NCBI GenBank assembly: GCA_016110215.1
Contig: JADWQD010000004.1
Location: 2,356,001 to 2,420,000 of the forward strand
Length of the DNA stretch: 64,000 bases
Direction of reading: 5' to 3'
From: Capronia americana
Lineage: Eukaryota; Ascomycota; Eurotiomycetes; Chaetothyriales; Herpotrichiellaceae
A model generated the notes under the pieces. That model searched no databases. It was not told the origin of the DNA and worked only from the letters and a program-made list of their open reading frames with translations. Below are positions 42,771 to 54,026 of the stretch, piece after piece. Position 1 is the first letter of the stretch, and the number at the start of each line of letters is the position of its first letter. The position numbers and the translations under genes are program-made.

Positions 42771-44606
42771 GATGGAGGCGATGAAATGTTGTCGATCCTA
42801 CTCTGCTTGTGGCGCCACGCCGCTAGGATATCGTCCGGTGATCTCCAGCCCTCTTGGCGGCTCAAGCGATGGTTTAACTGCTCGCACCTCCACTTCGGGC
42901 TCACCCCGACCGTGCCGCTTTTATACAACCCTCGCTCACGACTCACCCTCCTCTCCTAGGCTTTGAGCGCTTACGCTTGGCACCGTCCCCGCTCCGGGAG
43001 ATTCCCGTGAGAAGCCCGGCCCCCATGGCGGGTCGTCTCCAAGGGCGAGTAGGGGCGAGAAGCCCAGGGGCAAGTCCCATCAGAGGTTCGCAGCGTACAG
43101 AGACTCGAAGCCAGAGGCGTCGAGCTCCAAGTTCGGATTTCAGACCAATGCTCCTCGAGAACTTGCTAGCACAGCCCAAATATCAGGTCTTGACGCGACG
43201 CCAGATCTTGACCAATATGGCTTTGTCTCTTGGAGACTTAGACCGTACCCGTTCGGCAGGCAAGAGACTCCCTCCATTGCGAACGGGAAGTCTATCACGC
43301 TCTGGCTGCGCGACGTGTATCAGAGCTCACGAATAGCGACGCTGGCGAAACGCCAAGGCTGAGTCGCGAGGCTGAAATTTCGGTATCCTACAGCGGTGGC
43401 GACTTAGTTCCGAGAGTGTTTCAGATGGTCGGACGGGCAATCCGATTGGTGGTTGGCTCAACAGTTCCGCTCTTGGAGCGTTCTCTATACGCGTGAGCTA
43501 TGTAGGTGGCAGAACACCAACCGCTATCCACAGCTACGGAGTCACCCTATCCTACCGTAGGCGTATCCGCACCATCTCGTTCACGGAGGCGTGACCATCG
43601 AATTGCCCATGGTCTGCGGTCTTGTGACGGTAGATCACAGGCCTACGACGTAATAGCGCATAATACTTCACAAGAGGTGCAGCCAATGGCAACATGGAGA
43701 CTTTGATGTGAGATGAACGCGCAGGTTGGATTCCCAATTTGGCTACCTCCTTACCAATGGTCTGCAGGCTTGCTTTGTGGTTTAAGCGGTGGATCGATGG
43801 GGTCTCGCATGTAACCAGCAGAGCGATGAAAGCCACCTGATATAGGTTGTCCCTTGGATACCTAAACAGCCCGCCTCGTATCTCTTATCGGAATCACGGA
43901 GTTTCGGGCTCGAAGGTACAGGAGGAGATCACGATGAGGTCCATTTTGAGAAGGTTCTTGTTCGATCGATGTGGGCAGAGCCATTGAAGCTTGACCATAT
44001 GCTTGCTTCGCCTGCGGTCGGCCCTCGCCTGGATTTCACAAGCGGGTCGTATACAACCACGTGTTTCCACTGTAAGAGCCCCAGCTAGGATGATTCGGAA
44101 TCGTCAGTCCGTCTATATTGGACGGTTTTGCTGCGAACAAGGGGACCCAGTTCAATTGCAGGCAGCTTCGATGAGAAGACGGGAAGCGCACCATTCAATA
44201 GCGGTCTTTGCTCTAGGGCATCATCAAGCCTCTCCGGACGCGTACCGACGAGGTCCAACACTTCGCACGGTCAAAGTAATCCACCACGAGTAACCGGCAC
44301 CAACACACGCGGGGCGCAAGGCGCCACGACGCTACCCACCCCCGACAAACCGCGAGACCAATATGTAGTAACATCGATATCAAATGAGTTAGTCCTCGGA
44401 TCCCCGATTCAAGAGTATCTCGATAGAGATGGTCACAGAATAGGCATGTGTTCATCACAAGACTAATCGCTGAGAATTGATTCTTGCAGTGCCGGGTGAA
44501 CTTGAGGGTCAGGTATATCCAAGCGCCTTCTTTTGGTCCGCAGGCCAGTCTTCTAGGGCGTCCACAGACTGTCGATTTCGAGATCACTTGACAAGCACAT
44601 CCCGGG
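42771..44606. other. Long gene-poor stretch
   Basis: It may contain further eroded parts of the GH13 gene near its 5' side, but I cannot align them. Short frames on both strands have no recognised motif. Confidence 0.4.
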
Positions 44607-45532
44607 TCAACTTCCGTTCCCAACGAAGACAATAAGGACGGCAGCGAAGGCAGCAGTCGCCACGAAAGTCTCCATCCTCTTCGCCGGTGTGACTAACACG
44701 ATAACGATGCTGAATAGGAAGGTAAAGCCCACGATGGCACCTATTCTGGCGCTTTTACGCTGAATGAAGAACAATGCAAGCGAGCAGAGCGCAGGTAGCA
44801 TCGACGACAAGACTGTGCTGCATATGGTCACGGCTCGGAGCACTAGCTTGTCGGAGTAGGAGTAGATTGGCATCTGCTGTCGTGCACCCGTGTATGCATC
44901 AGCAATATAGATACGCCGCTTGTATTTGTGCCCGAGCAAGGAATGGTACCACGAGAGGAATCGAGTGTGGAGGAAGTACGTGAGAGGATCTCTGTTCTCG
45001 GTCGGTAGAGCTATCGAGGTGAGATCCTCTGCGTTCTCTGCATCCCAAATAGCAGCTTCGACGCCATGGAAGCAGCTCTGGCCGCCTTCAAGGTCCAAGT
45101 TCCAGAAGCGGAGGTGCTCATGATGCAAAGGATCCACGGAGGGTAATTGGCAGAGCGCGCGGTAGCGAAGGAGGGCGTTGCCTTTCGTCTCGTAGTTAGG
45201 AGGTGCTCAGGGATCAGTAAACGGGGCTGCGCACTATATCTCTCCAGTGTTGCGTCAAGTCGGTCCCACAGAGCTTTCTGCATTGAGTTCGGAGGGCAGG
45301 GAGAGCCATCTCCACAAGTTTGGGCCTGGTCGAAAGGAAAACTAGGGATCCATTTCTCTGGATTTCCAGGTTTTCTCTCCGCCTCCAGTTGCAACCCCAA
45401 CCCCTGCCTGAGGTGCGCAATCTCGGCCTGCAAAACGTTCAGTTGGAGAGCCTGGAGAGGCATGAAGCGCCGAAAGATGGCGAACTCGGGCTGACCGGCT
45501 TGCACCGATGATAGACGAGAATAGCCATCCAT
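44607..45532 (-). CDS. DUF6594 family membrane protein
   Basis: Two exons, complement(45235..45532, 44607..45181), give 290 aa. The 53-base intron starts GTGCGC, ends AAAG and contains CTAAC, and joining it restores the frame. An N-terminal soluble helical region begins IFRRFMPLQALQLNVLQAEIAHLRQ, as the family does, continues with NALLRYRALCQLP and a Trp-rich middle (DPLTYFLHTRFLSWYH). Three C-terminal TM helices follow: about VTICSTVLSSMLPALCSLALFF, IGAIVGFTFLFSIVIVLV and VATAAFAAVLIVFVG. DUF6594 is common in filamentous ascomycetes, often in accessory regions beside HET genes. Its function is unknown; a link to incompatibility or membrane signalling is inference only. Confidence 0.75.
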
Positions 45533-47051
45533 TTCGAAGATACTGTTCAACGTGCATTAAGATGGCCTTGATGACTTTTTACTCGTACTATTGAGGCGGC
45601 AGTGTGCCCCGGAAGCCTTCGCTGGCAACCACGGCCTAAGTGGATCGGTCGCAATGAGAAGGCATTGGCATGTGCAGCCCCACCTTAGGTAGTTAGCACG
45701 AACACCCCACGCAGAACCCGCGAACGCGCCCGAGGGGCCGTGCCGCGTACCCGAGAGACGCTCCTGGGGAGGACAATCAAGGTGATGGGTGGCGGGCTGC
45801 AACGTCGTGTTCCAATCACATTCAGCTTATCAGTTGCCAATGCAAGCTCGGTCCAAAGGGATTGTGGCGAGCGTGGTGCTTTTGTTCAGCCCAGGGGAGG
45901 GGAGTCCAGGGGATAAAAGCGCCAGCATTTCCCAAAAACCCCGGAGTTTCTTTTGGTCAATTCTGTTCCTGTGAAGTATTCCAGTCCTGCCAGGTCCAGT
46001 CAAGTCTTGGCAAGAATGCCTGAGCCTGCCGATTTCGATATGGCGGCGTCTGTGGGTGGTATACAGGCCCCCCTTCCTCTCTTCAACCTGCGACTGCGCG
46101 ATCGGCTGCGTAGGTCTTATGCTCAGGCCGACTGCGAAAACGGCTGCCTTGGTCAAGGAAACGACGATATGTGATATCACCTGCTTTCGTAGACGTGCCT
46201 GCCAGCGGCCAGTACTGAGGGTGCAGACTTTGAGTAAGGAAGTATGAAGTCTGATTTATTTGCAATGTATTGGATTTGTGCCGCACCCGCTCAACCTGGA
46301 TATTGGTTCTGTATCGGCGCGTTCCTGTAAAGAAGGGTCAAGTGTTCCTATCAATGGCGCGTGGCGGAGGTTCGAGGTTCGCGGTCGACTTTTGGCGCTC
46401 CGCACCACGAAATTTACAAGCAGCTAACTTCAACGTCCTGCGATGATCCCAAGCACAACAAAAAGCACTGCATGTTCCTGCTCATGAATCTTACGCGTTC
46501 TGCTCCTCCCAAAGCCTTCTGACGCATCTGCTGTATCCTTTTCGCAAGCCCGACGCTTTTCTCCCGCTTTTCTAGTCATATCGGGCCTTCGTCATCCAGG
46601 GCACCGCGCCGCTTTCGCCTCTCCAGCCCCCCGTTTCGAGCGTTCCGCGTCCTTTGAATTGCCTCGACATTCAATCTGCCCCTTAACCAACATTCGTCGC
46701 CGCTCAGGTACCGTTGCAACGACGACGATACTGCACGGGCCATTACCACAACCCGTGGCGATTTGAGTTGAAGGATCGCTTGATCTGGACGGAGACTGCA
46801 GACAATTCAGAGTATCAAAGCCTCTTTCAACGCGTTAAGACATGGACCTGCACACAATCTCCAAATAAAAGCCTCGGACTTCAACAGCGCGAGTGGCGCG
46901 ACAACCAACATACGCCGTCGAACGTAGCGACCTCCGGGGGAACAAGCCGGAAGGCAAGACTTTTCAATCTCAGACATTCCCGAAGATCAAGACACTTCTG
47001 TGGTGTGGAAGGTGGTCGTTCATAGAGGCATTTCTCCCGGTTGACAGCATA
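45533..47051. other. Intergenic region, no gene seen
   Basis: It lies between the divergent DUF6594 gene and the first retropepsin-like gene. In-frame coding sequence extends upstream of 47052 to 46893 and could be a leader or an extra 5' exon, but no conserved feature supports it. Confidence 0.4.
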
Positions 47052-47570
47052 ATGCCGGCGGAAACAGAACAACAAGAAAATATGCAGCAAAAGTGTGATG
47101 CCCGGGGCAAGTATGGGCCGAGTCCAGCTACGACCGAATGTGTATCTTCAATTGGCCCTGGGGACGAGGATGATAATGAATACACCTCTCCGATCATGGT
47201 GGAAATGGACGGGGAAATCAGATTGCTGGGTCGGGCTCTGCTAGACACAGGAAGCAGGCCTAGCATGATGAGCGAATCAACTGCAGTTGAGGCAGAAGCC
47301 TGGGGTCTGACTACCATCGATCGGAGTGAACCCACAGAGACCGAAAGAGTTGAGATGCTTGAAGGGATTGTGAAGGGAGCACATCTCAAGATCGCGGGTA
47401 AAGTGAGTCTGAGGTTCTCCGTAGATGGTGCCCGTTACTACCGCCATACTTTCATTGTGATCCCAGACGAGGATCGATTTGACCTGTTGCTCGGTGCAAA
47501 ATTCGTCAAGAGAATTGCCTTGCTTCGGGCAAAGCAATACTCCACCGAGTCCTTGGCCGGTTCTTTGTAA
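47052..47570 (+). CDS. Retropepsin-like aspartic protease domain protein A
   Basis: Single exon, 172 aa from the ATG at 47052 (in-frame sequence extends to 46893). A Gln/Glu-rich N-terminus leads to a beta-rich domain with LLGRALLDTGSRPSMMS, in which Asp65-Thr-Gly67 fits the retropepsin active site, then AHLKIAGKVSLRFSVDG and FIVIPDEDRFDLLLGAKFV, the expected second strand set and hydrophobic-Gly turn. Retropepsins act as dimers with one DTG per subunit. Standalone retropepsin-like domains are frequent in fungi, and this one lacks reverse transcriptase, RNase H or gag around it, so it is not an intact retroelement. Its targets are unknown. A second, partial relative lies 560 bases downstream. 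Confidence 0.6.
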   Translation: MPAETEQQENMQQKCDARGKYGPSPATTECVSSIGPGDEDDNEYTSPIMVEMDGEIRLLGRALLDTGSRPSMMSESTAVEAEAWGLTTIDRSEPTETERVEMLEGIVKGAHLKIAGKVSLRFSVDGARYYRHTFIVIPDEDRFDLLLGAKFVKRIALLRAKQYSTESLAGSL

Positions 47571-48134
47571 AGGTTGAACAAATAGCCTTGGGATCCAAAA
47601 ACAATGAATGGAATGGCCCGAGATTGCAGTGGAGTGCTGAGTTGGCCGCCTGCCCGCGTTGGCGATGCGGCTGACTTGAACATGGACCCTACGGGCGCCA
47701 ATATCTGAGAGTGTGCCTTCCAAAGACAGCGCTGTTGGGATGCGTCTGTGGGAGACCATGTCGCTGACCGCTCTTTCCATACTGTTGTCGATCACCCTCT
47801 GGACTGGTGACACGCACAAGATTGCCCGAGTGTAGGCAACCTGGCTAGGAATGAGTGCCCTGTTGTCTTCGGTCGTCTCAGCAATTGGGCCGCGGCAACG
47901 ACACTCTGGCCAATGTCTTGACCTATATGATGAAGAAATGCCAGGCAGCCTTTCGATGGCGTCCTAATCCCTGCAACACGGAGTTGAGGGTGGTCTGCAA
48001 TTGAGGCTATGCTGCGGCAACTTTACCATAGAACTGAGGCTATAAATCGAGACCTCCTATCCATTTTGTGAGTCCTCCCAAAATCAATAGAGACAGACCC
48101 TGCAGAGAAAAGCAAAGGAGAGGCCGCTCTGAGG
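47571..48134. other. Intergenic region between the retropepsin-like genes
   Basis: No coding signal is recognised here. It could hide an eroded N-terminal half of gene B, because gene B lacks the DTG segment. Confidence 0.4.
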
Positions 48135-48700
48135 ATGCCGAACAACACTATATCAGACCCAAATCTGTGCGAGATCGGCATAGAACGGAGAAACAAACTG
48201 CCAACTACAAAGTGGGCAAAAAAGAACTGGCAAACTGGACAACGCTGCGAAATCACTGAAGGATGTGTCCAAGATCTCGGGTTCTCCACTACTGAAAAGA
48301 ACGGGGAGAGGAGGAAATCCTTACGGCTTCGTTGGTGGAGCCCGAAAGCTGCCGCGAAGACTCTGGTAGATGAGTTCTTCATAGTTGCCGAAGGTGACCA
48401 CGAGATCGTTTTAGGCCAGGAGGCCTGCGACAAGTGGCATTACGCCAGCAGCCGTGGGGTCTATCCCTGCTTCATGAAGAAAGGTGCGTTAGCCTTCAAT
48501 CTGCTGCAAGCTCAATGATACTCACCCAAATCAAAACTTGCTGACTGCTTCTAGTGCCGAGGGAAACAGTGGCAAGGCAAGAAGAGGAGATCAAGGCTCG
48601 ACAGGCGCAAGAGATAGCTGCAGAGAAGGCGAAATGGCTTGAGATTTTGGAGAGACAGCGTGCGACTCCGTTGGGTGAAACCTCTGCGCCACACCTCTGA
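48135..48700 (+). CDS. Retropepsin-like protein B without DTG, with coiled-coil tail
   Basis: Two exons, 48135..48483 and 48555..48700, give 164 aa in frame. The middle part, FFIVAEGDHEIVLGQEACDKW, matches the C-terminal retropepsin strand seen in neighbour A (FIVIPDEDRFDLLLGAKF). No Asp-Thr-Gly precedes it, so it is either a fragment or a non-catalytic derivative. The second exon encodes a charged helix (ARQEEEIKARQAQEIAAEK) of the sort that follows such domains in other fungal proteins. The expected first half could lie upstream in another frame. I treat it as a partial or decayed copy. Confidence 0.45.
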
Positions 48701-50386
48701 CAGAGACTGCATTTGCCCGAATAACATCCCGGACTCAATTCGGATAGGGTGGCAGCGTGGAAGCGCTGACAAGGATTCTGACTGTTACTTTGTGCAAGGA
48801 TCCGTGGCACAGGAGGCCTAGGTTCATGTTTTCCTCGCCTAATGTTGTTGATTTTAGGTAGCGCCATACATTCTTTGCCCCGGGAGTCAATCAGTCTGTG
48901 CATCCTCTCCAGTGTCTGTGTGACCTCCAAAAGCCACGTCTTCAGCCAACCTTTGAGGCGGCCAATAGTCTGTCAAGACATGCAGTCTGCTCAGAACGGA
49001 CGATTGAGAGGGCGCTCCGGGTGAAACGTGAACCACCAGGACGACGGTATCACTATCCTAGAGGACAAAGAACGACTCAACCAGCATCTCTCGAAGAGCA
49101 CCATTTTTTCCAATGGTCAATCAAATAAGGCTCATGTTCTGCACGAACTAATGCACATTGACCCACTCAAGCTCTAATTAGACGCACTGTGTAATAGATA
49201 TGAACATCTCCGGGCACGACAGGCTGAACCCTCATGCCATGCTGGCCGCTCAGATAACTTTGTACACCCCCTAATCTGCAGAGTTATGATACGGCTTGGG
49301 ATAGGATACAACATCACCAGGCTCACGTCCAAATGGAGCCTACCCATCGAAACATACCGTACAGGTCATCCAACATCAACTTGTTCATAACCATCGTCTT
49401 CAACGCTCTCGCCGTTGCATCGTCGACTCCTCGCATTCAGGAGAGGAAAGTCGAATAATTCCACTATCAATCTCCACAACCTCGTCAATGAATGACAAGC
49501 CTGTTGCTAATACCCAGCATTATGCTGATCTACCTAAAGAATTCTCCCAGCAAAGAGTGAATCCGGGTTGTTCTTTCACAAGGAACCACGGTGACCATAA
49601 GGCGGCGCCATTCTTGTCTGAATTCGGGTGGACTTGCGAGCATTATTTTTCCAACTCATCTTGGTCAACTAGGACAGCCGCAATCGGGATGTATAAAGAC
49701 ACTCTGACACTGCACTTGGCACTGCATTCGTACGTCAAACTGCAATCGGCTGTTATGTAGGATAATCGTACGAACATTTGTTAAACCCCGCTATCCTACA
49801 CAAATCTTTGTCCCTTCGCACATCGTTTGATGTGCGAATGCAGTGCCAAGTGCAGTGTTCGTAAACTTTCCCGCAAAGTCGGCCCAAGCCAGCCTCGAGA
49901 ACCTGCCACAGTGGTGGACCTGAAACGCCAATTGCAAGGGGTCGTATCTATCTCCACCAGGGTGAGCTGGCCGTCGGGTGTCGCCCCCACCGCGACCCCC
50001 CATCACGGGTGAGACACAGGTGGTCACTGGCTGGGGGTGAGCACAGGGCGGCATCACCCGCGTCCCGATCCGGGGGGGCGAGCAGTTTAAGTAACCACAC
50101 CTTGGCATCGTCTGTTCCGTATCGCTTCTCAGCCTCACTTCCCTTCTCGCTACATACCACACACATCACGATTTCCCTGCTCCCATTCGTTATCATCATC
50201 ATCTGTAGCAGCTGGAAACATACGACTTTGGCTTGCTCCACTTGCTCGTGTATCATTTCTCTCCCCACTTATCATGGAAATCCATCGTCGAGACGGCTAT
50301 TGACATGTCAGGCTGAGCGATGTGGACAGCCTCGATGCATGGAACAAAACGACACTCCACAGTGAACCAGAAGACGATCGCTCACG
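48701..50386. other. Gene-poor stretch with nested inverted repeats
   Basis: One 90-codon frame (49488-49760) has no resemblance to any family I know. Inverted repeats at 49708-49857 are entered separately. The last 300 bases before 50387 would be the promoter and leader of the HET gene. Confidence 0.5.
49708..49857. repeat. Nested inverted repeat (33-base arms)
   Basis: The left arm 49708-49740 and right arm 49825-49857 are reverse complements over 33 bases, with two mismatches. Inside the loop a second pair, tgtaggata (49756-49764) and tatcctaca (49792-49800), is also inverted. The whole unit is 150 bases. It could be a MITE-like remnant or a cruciform; I see no transposase and did not check for target-site duplications. 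Confidence 0.75.
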
Positions 50387-53027
50387 ATGTCACGGGTAAT
50401 TAGAGGCGTCAAGAACGTCACAAAGGGATATAGCGCTGTTCAAGTCAAGGTCCGGAATGGTAAAGGCGGTCTTCCGTTGACTTGGTGCGCCCCACAGCTG
50501 ATAAAATGTAGCTACGTCGAATGATCCATGGGGTCCCACAGGGACTGAATTATCGGAAATTGCGGTATTGACATGCAACAGTCCTGCTGATTTCTACGAG
50601 ATCATGGACATACTGGAGAAGCGATTGAACGACAAGGGCAAAAATTGGAGGCATGTGCTAAAGTCTCTCAAAGTGCTTGATTATTGTCTTCATGAAGGCT
50701 CGGATTTGGTTGTCACCTGGGCAAGGCAGAACATACCCTTTTTGAAATTTTTACGAGGATTTCAGTATCTTGATGAAGAGGGTCGAGATGTTGGACAGAG
50801 TGTTCGACTCGGCGCCGAAGAACTGGTCGCCTTGATTGCTGACGATGATAGACTGCGCAACGAGAGGGCTGACGGAAGTTTATGGAAGTCTCGTGTGGCG
50901 AGAGATGCATCAGCTGCGCCATCTGACGCTGCAACGCGACCATGGCGCGAGCCCATCAGGCCGTTTGGCGGTGATGATGATAAAGAGCTGTGGTTGGCTC
51001 TTGAACTCAGTAAGAAGTTAGAGGACGAGCGACGACAACGCGAACTGGAGAATCCTTATCAGGAAGAACCTCTACCAGTATGTGGGCCTGACTGCGTTTT
51101 CAAGCGTCTCAAGCAAATCCCGTGCGACAACTCTCTTGGTACGAATATCGACAAAAGACTGGGAGGCCGGGGCTCTCGACGTTCCGTCGCCCATGATTCC
51201 CATACTTTGGAAAGCCCCTACAAGCCATTACGACGCTGGCAGACACGCTTGGTGCAGATCATCCCAACATCAGGCGAGATCCCGAAATGTTCATTGACCA
51301 CGGTTGAATTCATTGACATGTACGGCGTCGGCATCGCTGGGACGGATGAAATTGTTACTTACTCGGCAATCTCATACGTTTGGGGCGCGCAGGAGGACAA
51401 CTGCACTATCCTTTGCAACGACTATCCTGTACAGGCATCGCGCAATCTAGCCGAATTTCTCTGCCACTTGAGTCGATCAAGACCGGCTGCTAGTACCCCC
51501 GAGTACTATTGGTGCGATGCTCTTTGTATAGATCAGCAGAATCCGACGGAGAAAGCATTTCAAGTCCGGAACATGCTTCGAATATTCGAGAAGGCCGATA
51601 GGGTCCTGGGCTGGCTTCGTCCGAGAGATTCTGTCGAGACACTCGAAGGCGAACCATTACTGTATGCGATTCTGTCGCTGCGGCAGCTTCAAGATCCACA
51701 GGTCAAATGGCATCAAGAGGAATGCGCGATTAACCTCGCCCGTGCCCAAAAGTACCTTCGCGAGGTCTGTGATGACGCATTCTTCCAGAGGATATGGATC
51801 AGGCAGGAAATGTTTGCGGCACGCAGAATCAGTCTATTCCTCGGAGGTCAGCACTATTCCCCTGAAAATCAGTTCGACGGCATGGTGTCCAGTCTCTTCC
51901 AGTGGTTGTCTCTCGATGCAGAAGATCCGACAAGAAAGGCACTCGAGTCGGACGACCCCCTGTTAGATGGTCGATTTGGAGTAGACCCGCGCTTCCAAAT
52001 CATGGTCCGGCACTTCCAACACAATGGCACCGACCGACACGAGTACCGACCACCCGCAGGACGGCGTCGCTACAGCGTACACTGGCTCCGGACTTTGCAG
52101 GATGGTGGATCATTCCATGTCACGGACCCACGAGATCGAGTATATGGTATCCTCGGTATCATCTCCTCTACAACAACCAGGCTCTACGTCGAGGACCGTC
52201 CTGACATCAAGACTCAAAACTTCCCGATCAATTATGACAAGTCCGTCAGCGAGGTTTACCAAGATGTTGTGCGTTTCTTAATCGATACGGACCGCAACCT
52301 TGATTGCCTCACGGTTTTCGAAGATCGTCGTGGCCTTCCGTCAGATCTTCCGTCATGGGCAATAGATTTGCGTAGGGATGTGGTAAGGTCGTTCATTGGC
52401 GTTGATGCTGATGCGATTGAAGACAGAGCAAAGTATGGTCTTGCCCTCAAACAGGTCGATCTGCAACCAGGTCAGTTACGCGTTGAGGGAATTCGTTATT
52501 TCTCGATACGCTCCATCACCGCGATCAAGTCTTGGCCGGAAGAATTGCTCAAAGCAAAAGCTGAAAGAGAGCCACATGCCCTTTTCAACACAATGGGTTG
52601 GATGGACGACGCCATTGTCGACCTCGCCCCATGCTATGCGCGATGCGACCATCTCGAAAGCCTCCAAGACGAAGAAGCGGTCTTTCACAAACCACTTTTG
52701 AATGCCCGTTCCAAACTCTTGCAGCTGTTCGTGCCACGCACGACAATGCTAGACGACGTAATAGTCTTCCTGAAAAGTGCAAGGTGTCTCTTCGTTCTAC
52801 ATCCAGTGCATGGCAAGGAGTCCTTCTTCACATTGGTCGGTCCTGTCCTTGCCCACCAACCAATTGTGAGTTGGCAAATCAATATTCGCGAACCTGTACT
52901 CACGCTGCTCAGATCGCCAAGGGTTGGCTGTCAGATCATTCTCGGATTTTCGAGAGACGGTGGTCCCTTCATGATGGTGTGCTGCAAGATCTCCAGTTGC
53001 CTGATTCGCGCGAGTCATTCGTGCTAG
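50387..53027 (+). CDS. ENTH-UIM-HET fusion protein
   Basis: Two exons, 50387..50459 and 50512..53027, give 862 aa in frame. Residues 1 to about 155 are a near-textbook epsin ENTH domain: SRVIRGVKNVTKGYSAVQV with its basic residues, KVRNATSNDPWGPTG, ADFYEIMDILEKRLNDKGKN, WRHVLKSLKVLDYCLHEGS and YLDEEGRDVGQ. Residues about 179-193 (DDDKELWLALELSKK) fit a ubiquitin-interacting motif. From about residue 308 a heterokaryon-incompatibility domain follows: VTYSAISYVWG, then YYWCDALCIDQQNPTEKAFQV and RMFxxA-type FEKADRVLGWL, then FFQRIWIRQEMF. Epsins bind PI(4,5)P2 and ubiquitinated cargo in endocytosis; HET domains trigger cell death after non-self contact. The usual epsin tail (NPF, clathrin motifs) is replaced. 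The continuous reading frame is seen; function is inferred. Confidence 0.85.
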
Positions 53028-54026
53028 TGTGACAATTCGCAGAGAGGGAGACAGTGACCCGTGTCGAGGGGCATAAAATTAGGAATCTGCTCAGTAGATG
53101 CCAGAAAGTGGATTCTTGAGACCGGCAATAAACAAACTAAACCAAACAGAACTATATTCATGGCGAGCCTATGCGGGATCCCTGGTGCAAGGCGCAAAAG
53201 TCATCGTTTAACGGTTGAGAGTGAGTTGAAGGTGAGCGGAGGGTGAGTGGTGTTTAAAAGCGGCGCGGGTGAGCGCATAGGATACGTGAACTCGCCGTCG
53301 ATTTACCTCTTCTGAAGCTGCCAACTTCAGCGCCGATTAGCTACACGGTATATTAGCGAAGAGTGTCATTGACAGCCTCATCTGTTCTCTTAATTCTAAC
53401 CCTGGGAGATTTTTGTCTTGGGCTGCTTCAGCTGGAGGCAGCAGCCGCCCTTGTCTCTGACTTTCCGCTGCTCTTGGCAACCATCTCGGCGCCAGAGCCT
53501 CATTACACCATTCACGCACGTACGTAGGAATTATCAGGAGGTGGTTATTTCCCCAGACCCTGCTCTCTAGCGAACGTAAGACTTTCCGCGATGCGTCGGA
53601 AAGAGCTGCTGGAGATCCTTGAAAAGTCCGGAGGAAGCCACGAGAAGTTTTTGGTGAGTGGGTGGCACAGCCTCGTATCGGGCGAGGCGTACCCCTCGGC
53701 CGCTGGGCAGTAGGCAGTCGAACGACTGTTCTAAAAGACTTCATAAGGCTGGCGTGCCATGGTGCCGCCACTGCTAACCCTCCTCCTTCCTTGCCAGGTC
53801 AGACCTGTGGAGATTCACATTCTCTCGAGTCGCTAGCTGAATCGTCCGGGGCTATTTTTGCCCTTCTGCTTTGGATTGGATACTTGGAGATGGCCACTCC
53901 AGGGGACAACTACGTCCCTGTCAGAAGTATGAAAGGTTCATTGATTGCTGTCTGAGAGGTGCTACCTAAGGCTCAACTATATACAACCAGTTGATCCTCT
54001 TTCGCACCTAGTATTTGGGGCTGTGA
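53028..54026. other. Intergenic region, no gene seen
   Basis: 3' flank of the HET gene and 5' flank of the four-TM gene. No coding signal is recognised. Confidence 0.5.

Noticed and set aside
45150..45240. Frameshift in the DUF6594 gene
   Set aside because: A 53-base GT...AG intron with a CTAAC branch site restores the frame at the expected place, so the gene is judged intact.
47052..48700. Retrotransposon with pol protease
   Set aside because: No reverse transcriptase, RNase H, integrase, gag or LTRs are visible around the retropepsin-like domains.
49488..49760. 90-codon frame as a small gene
   Set aside because: It overlaps the inverted-repeat unit and has no recognisable motif.
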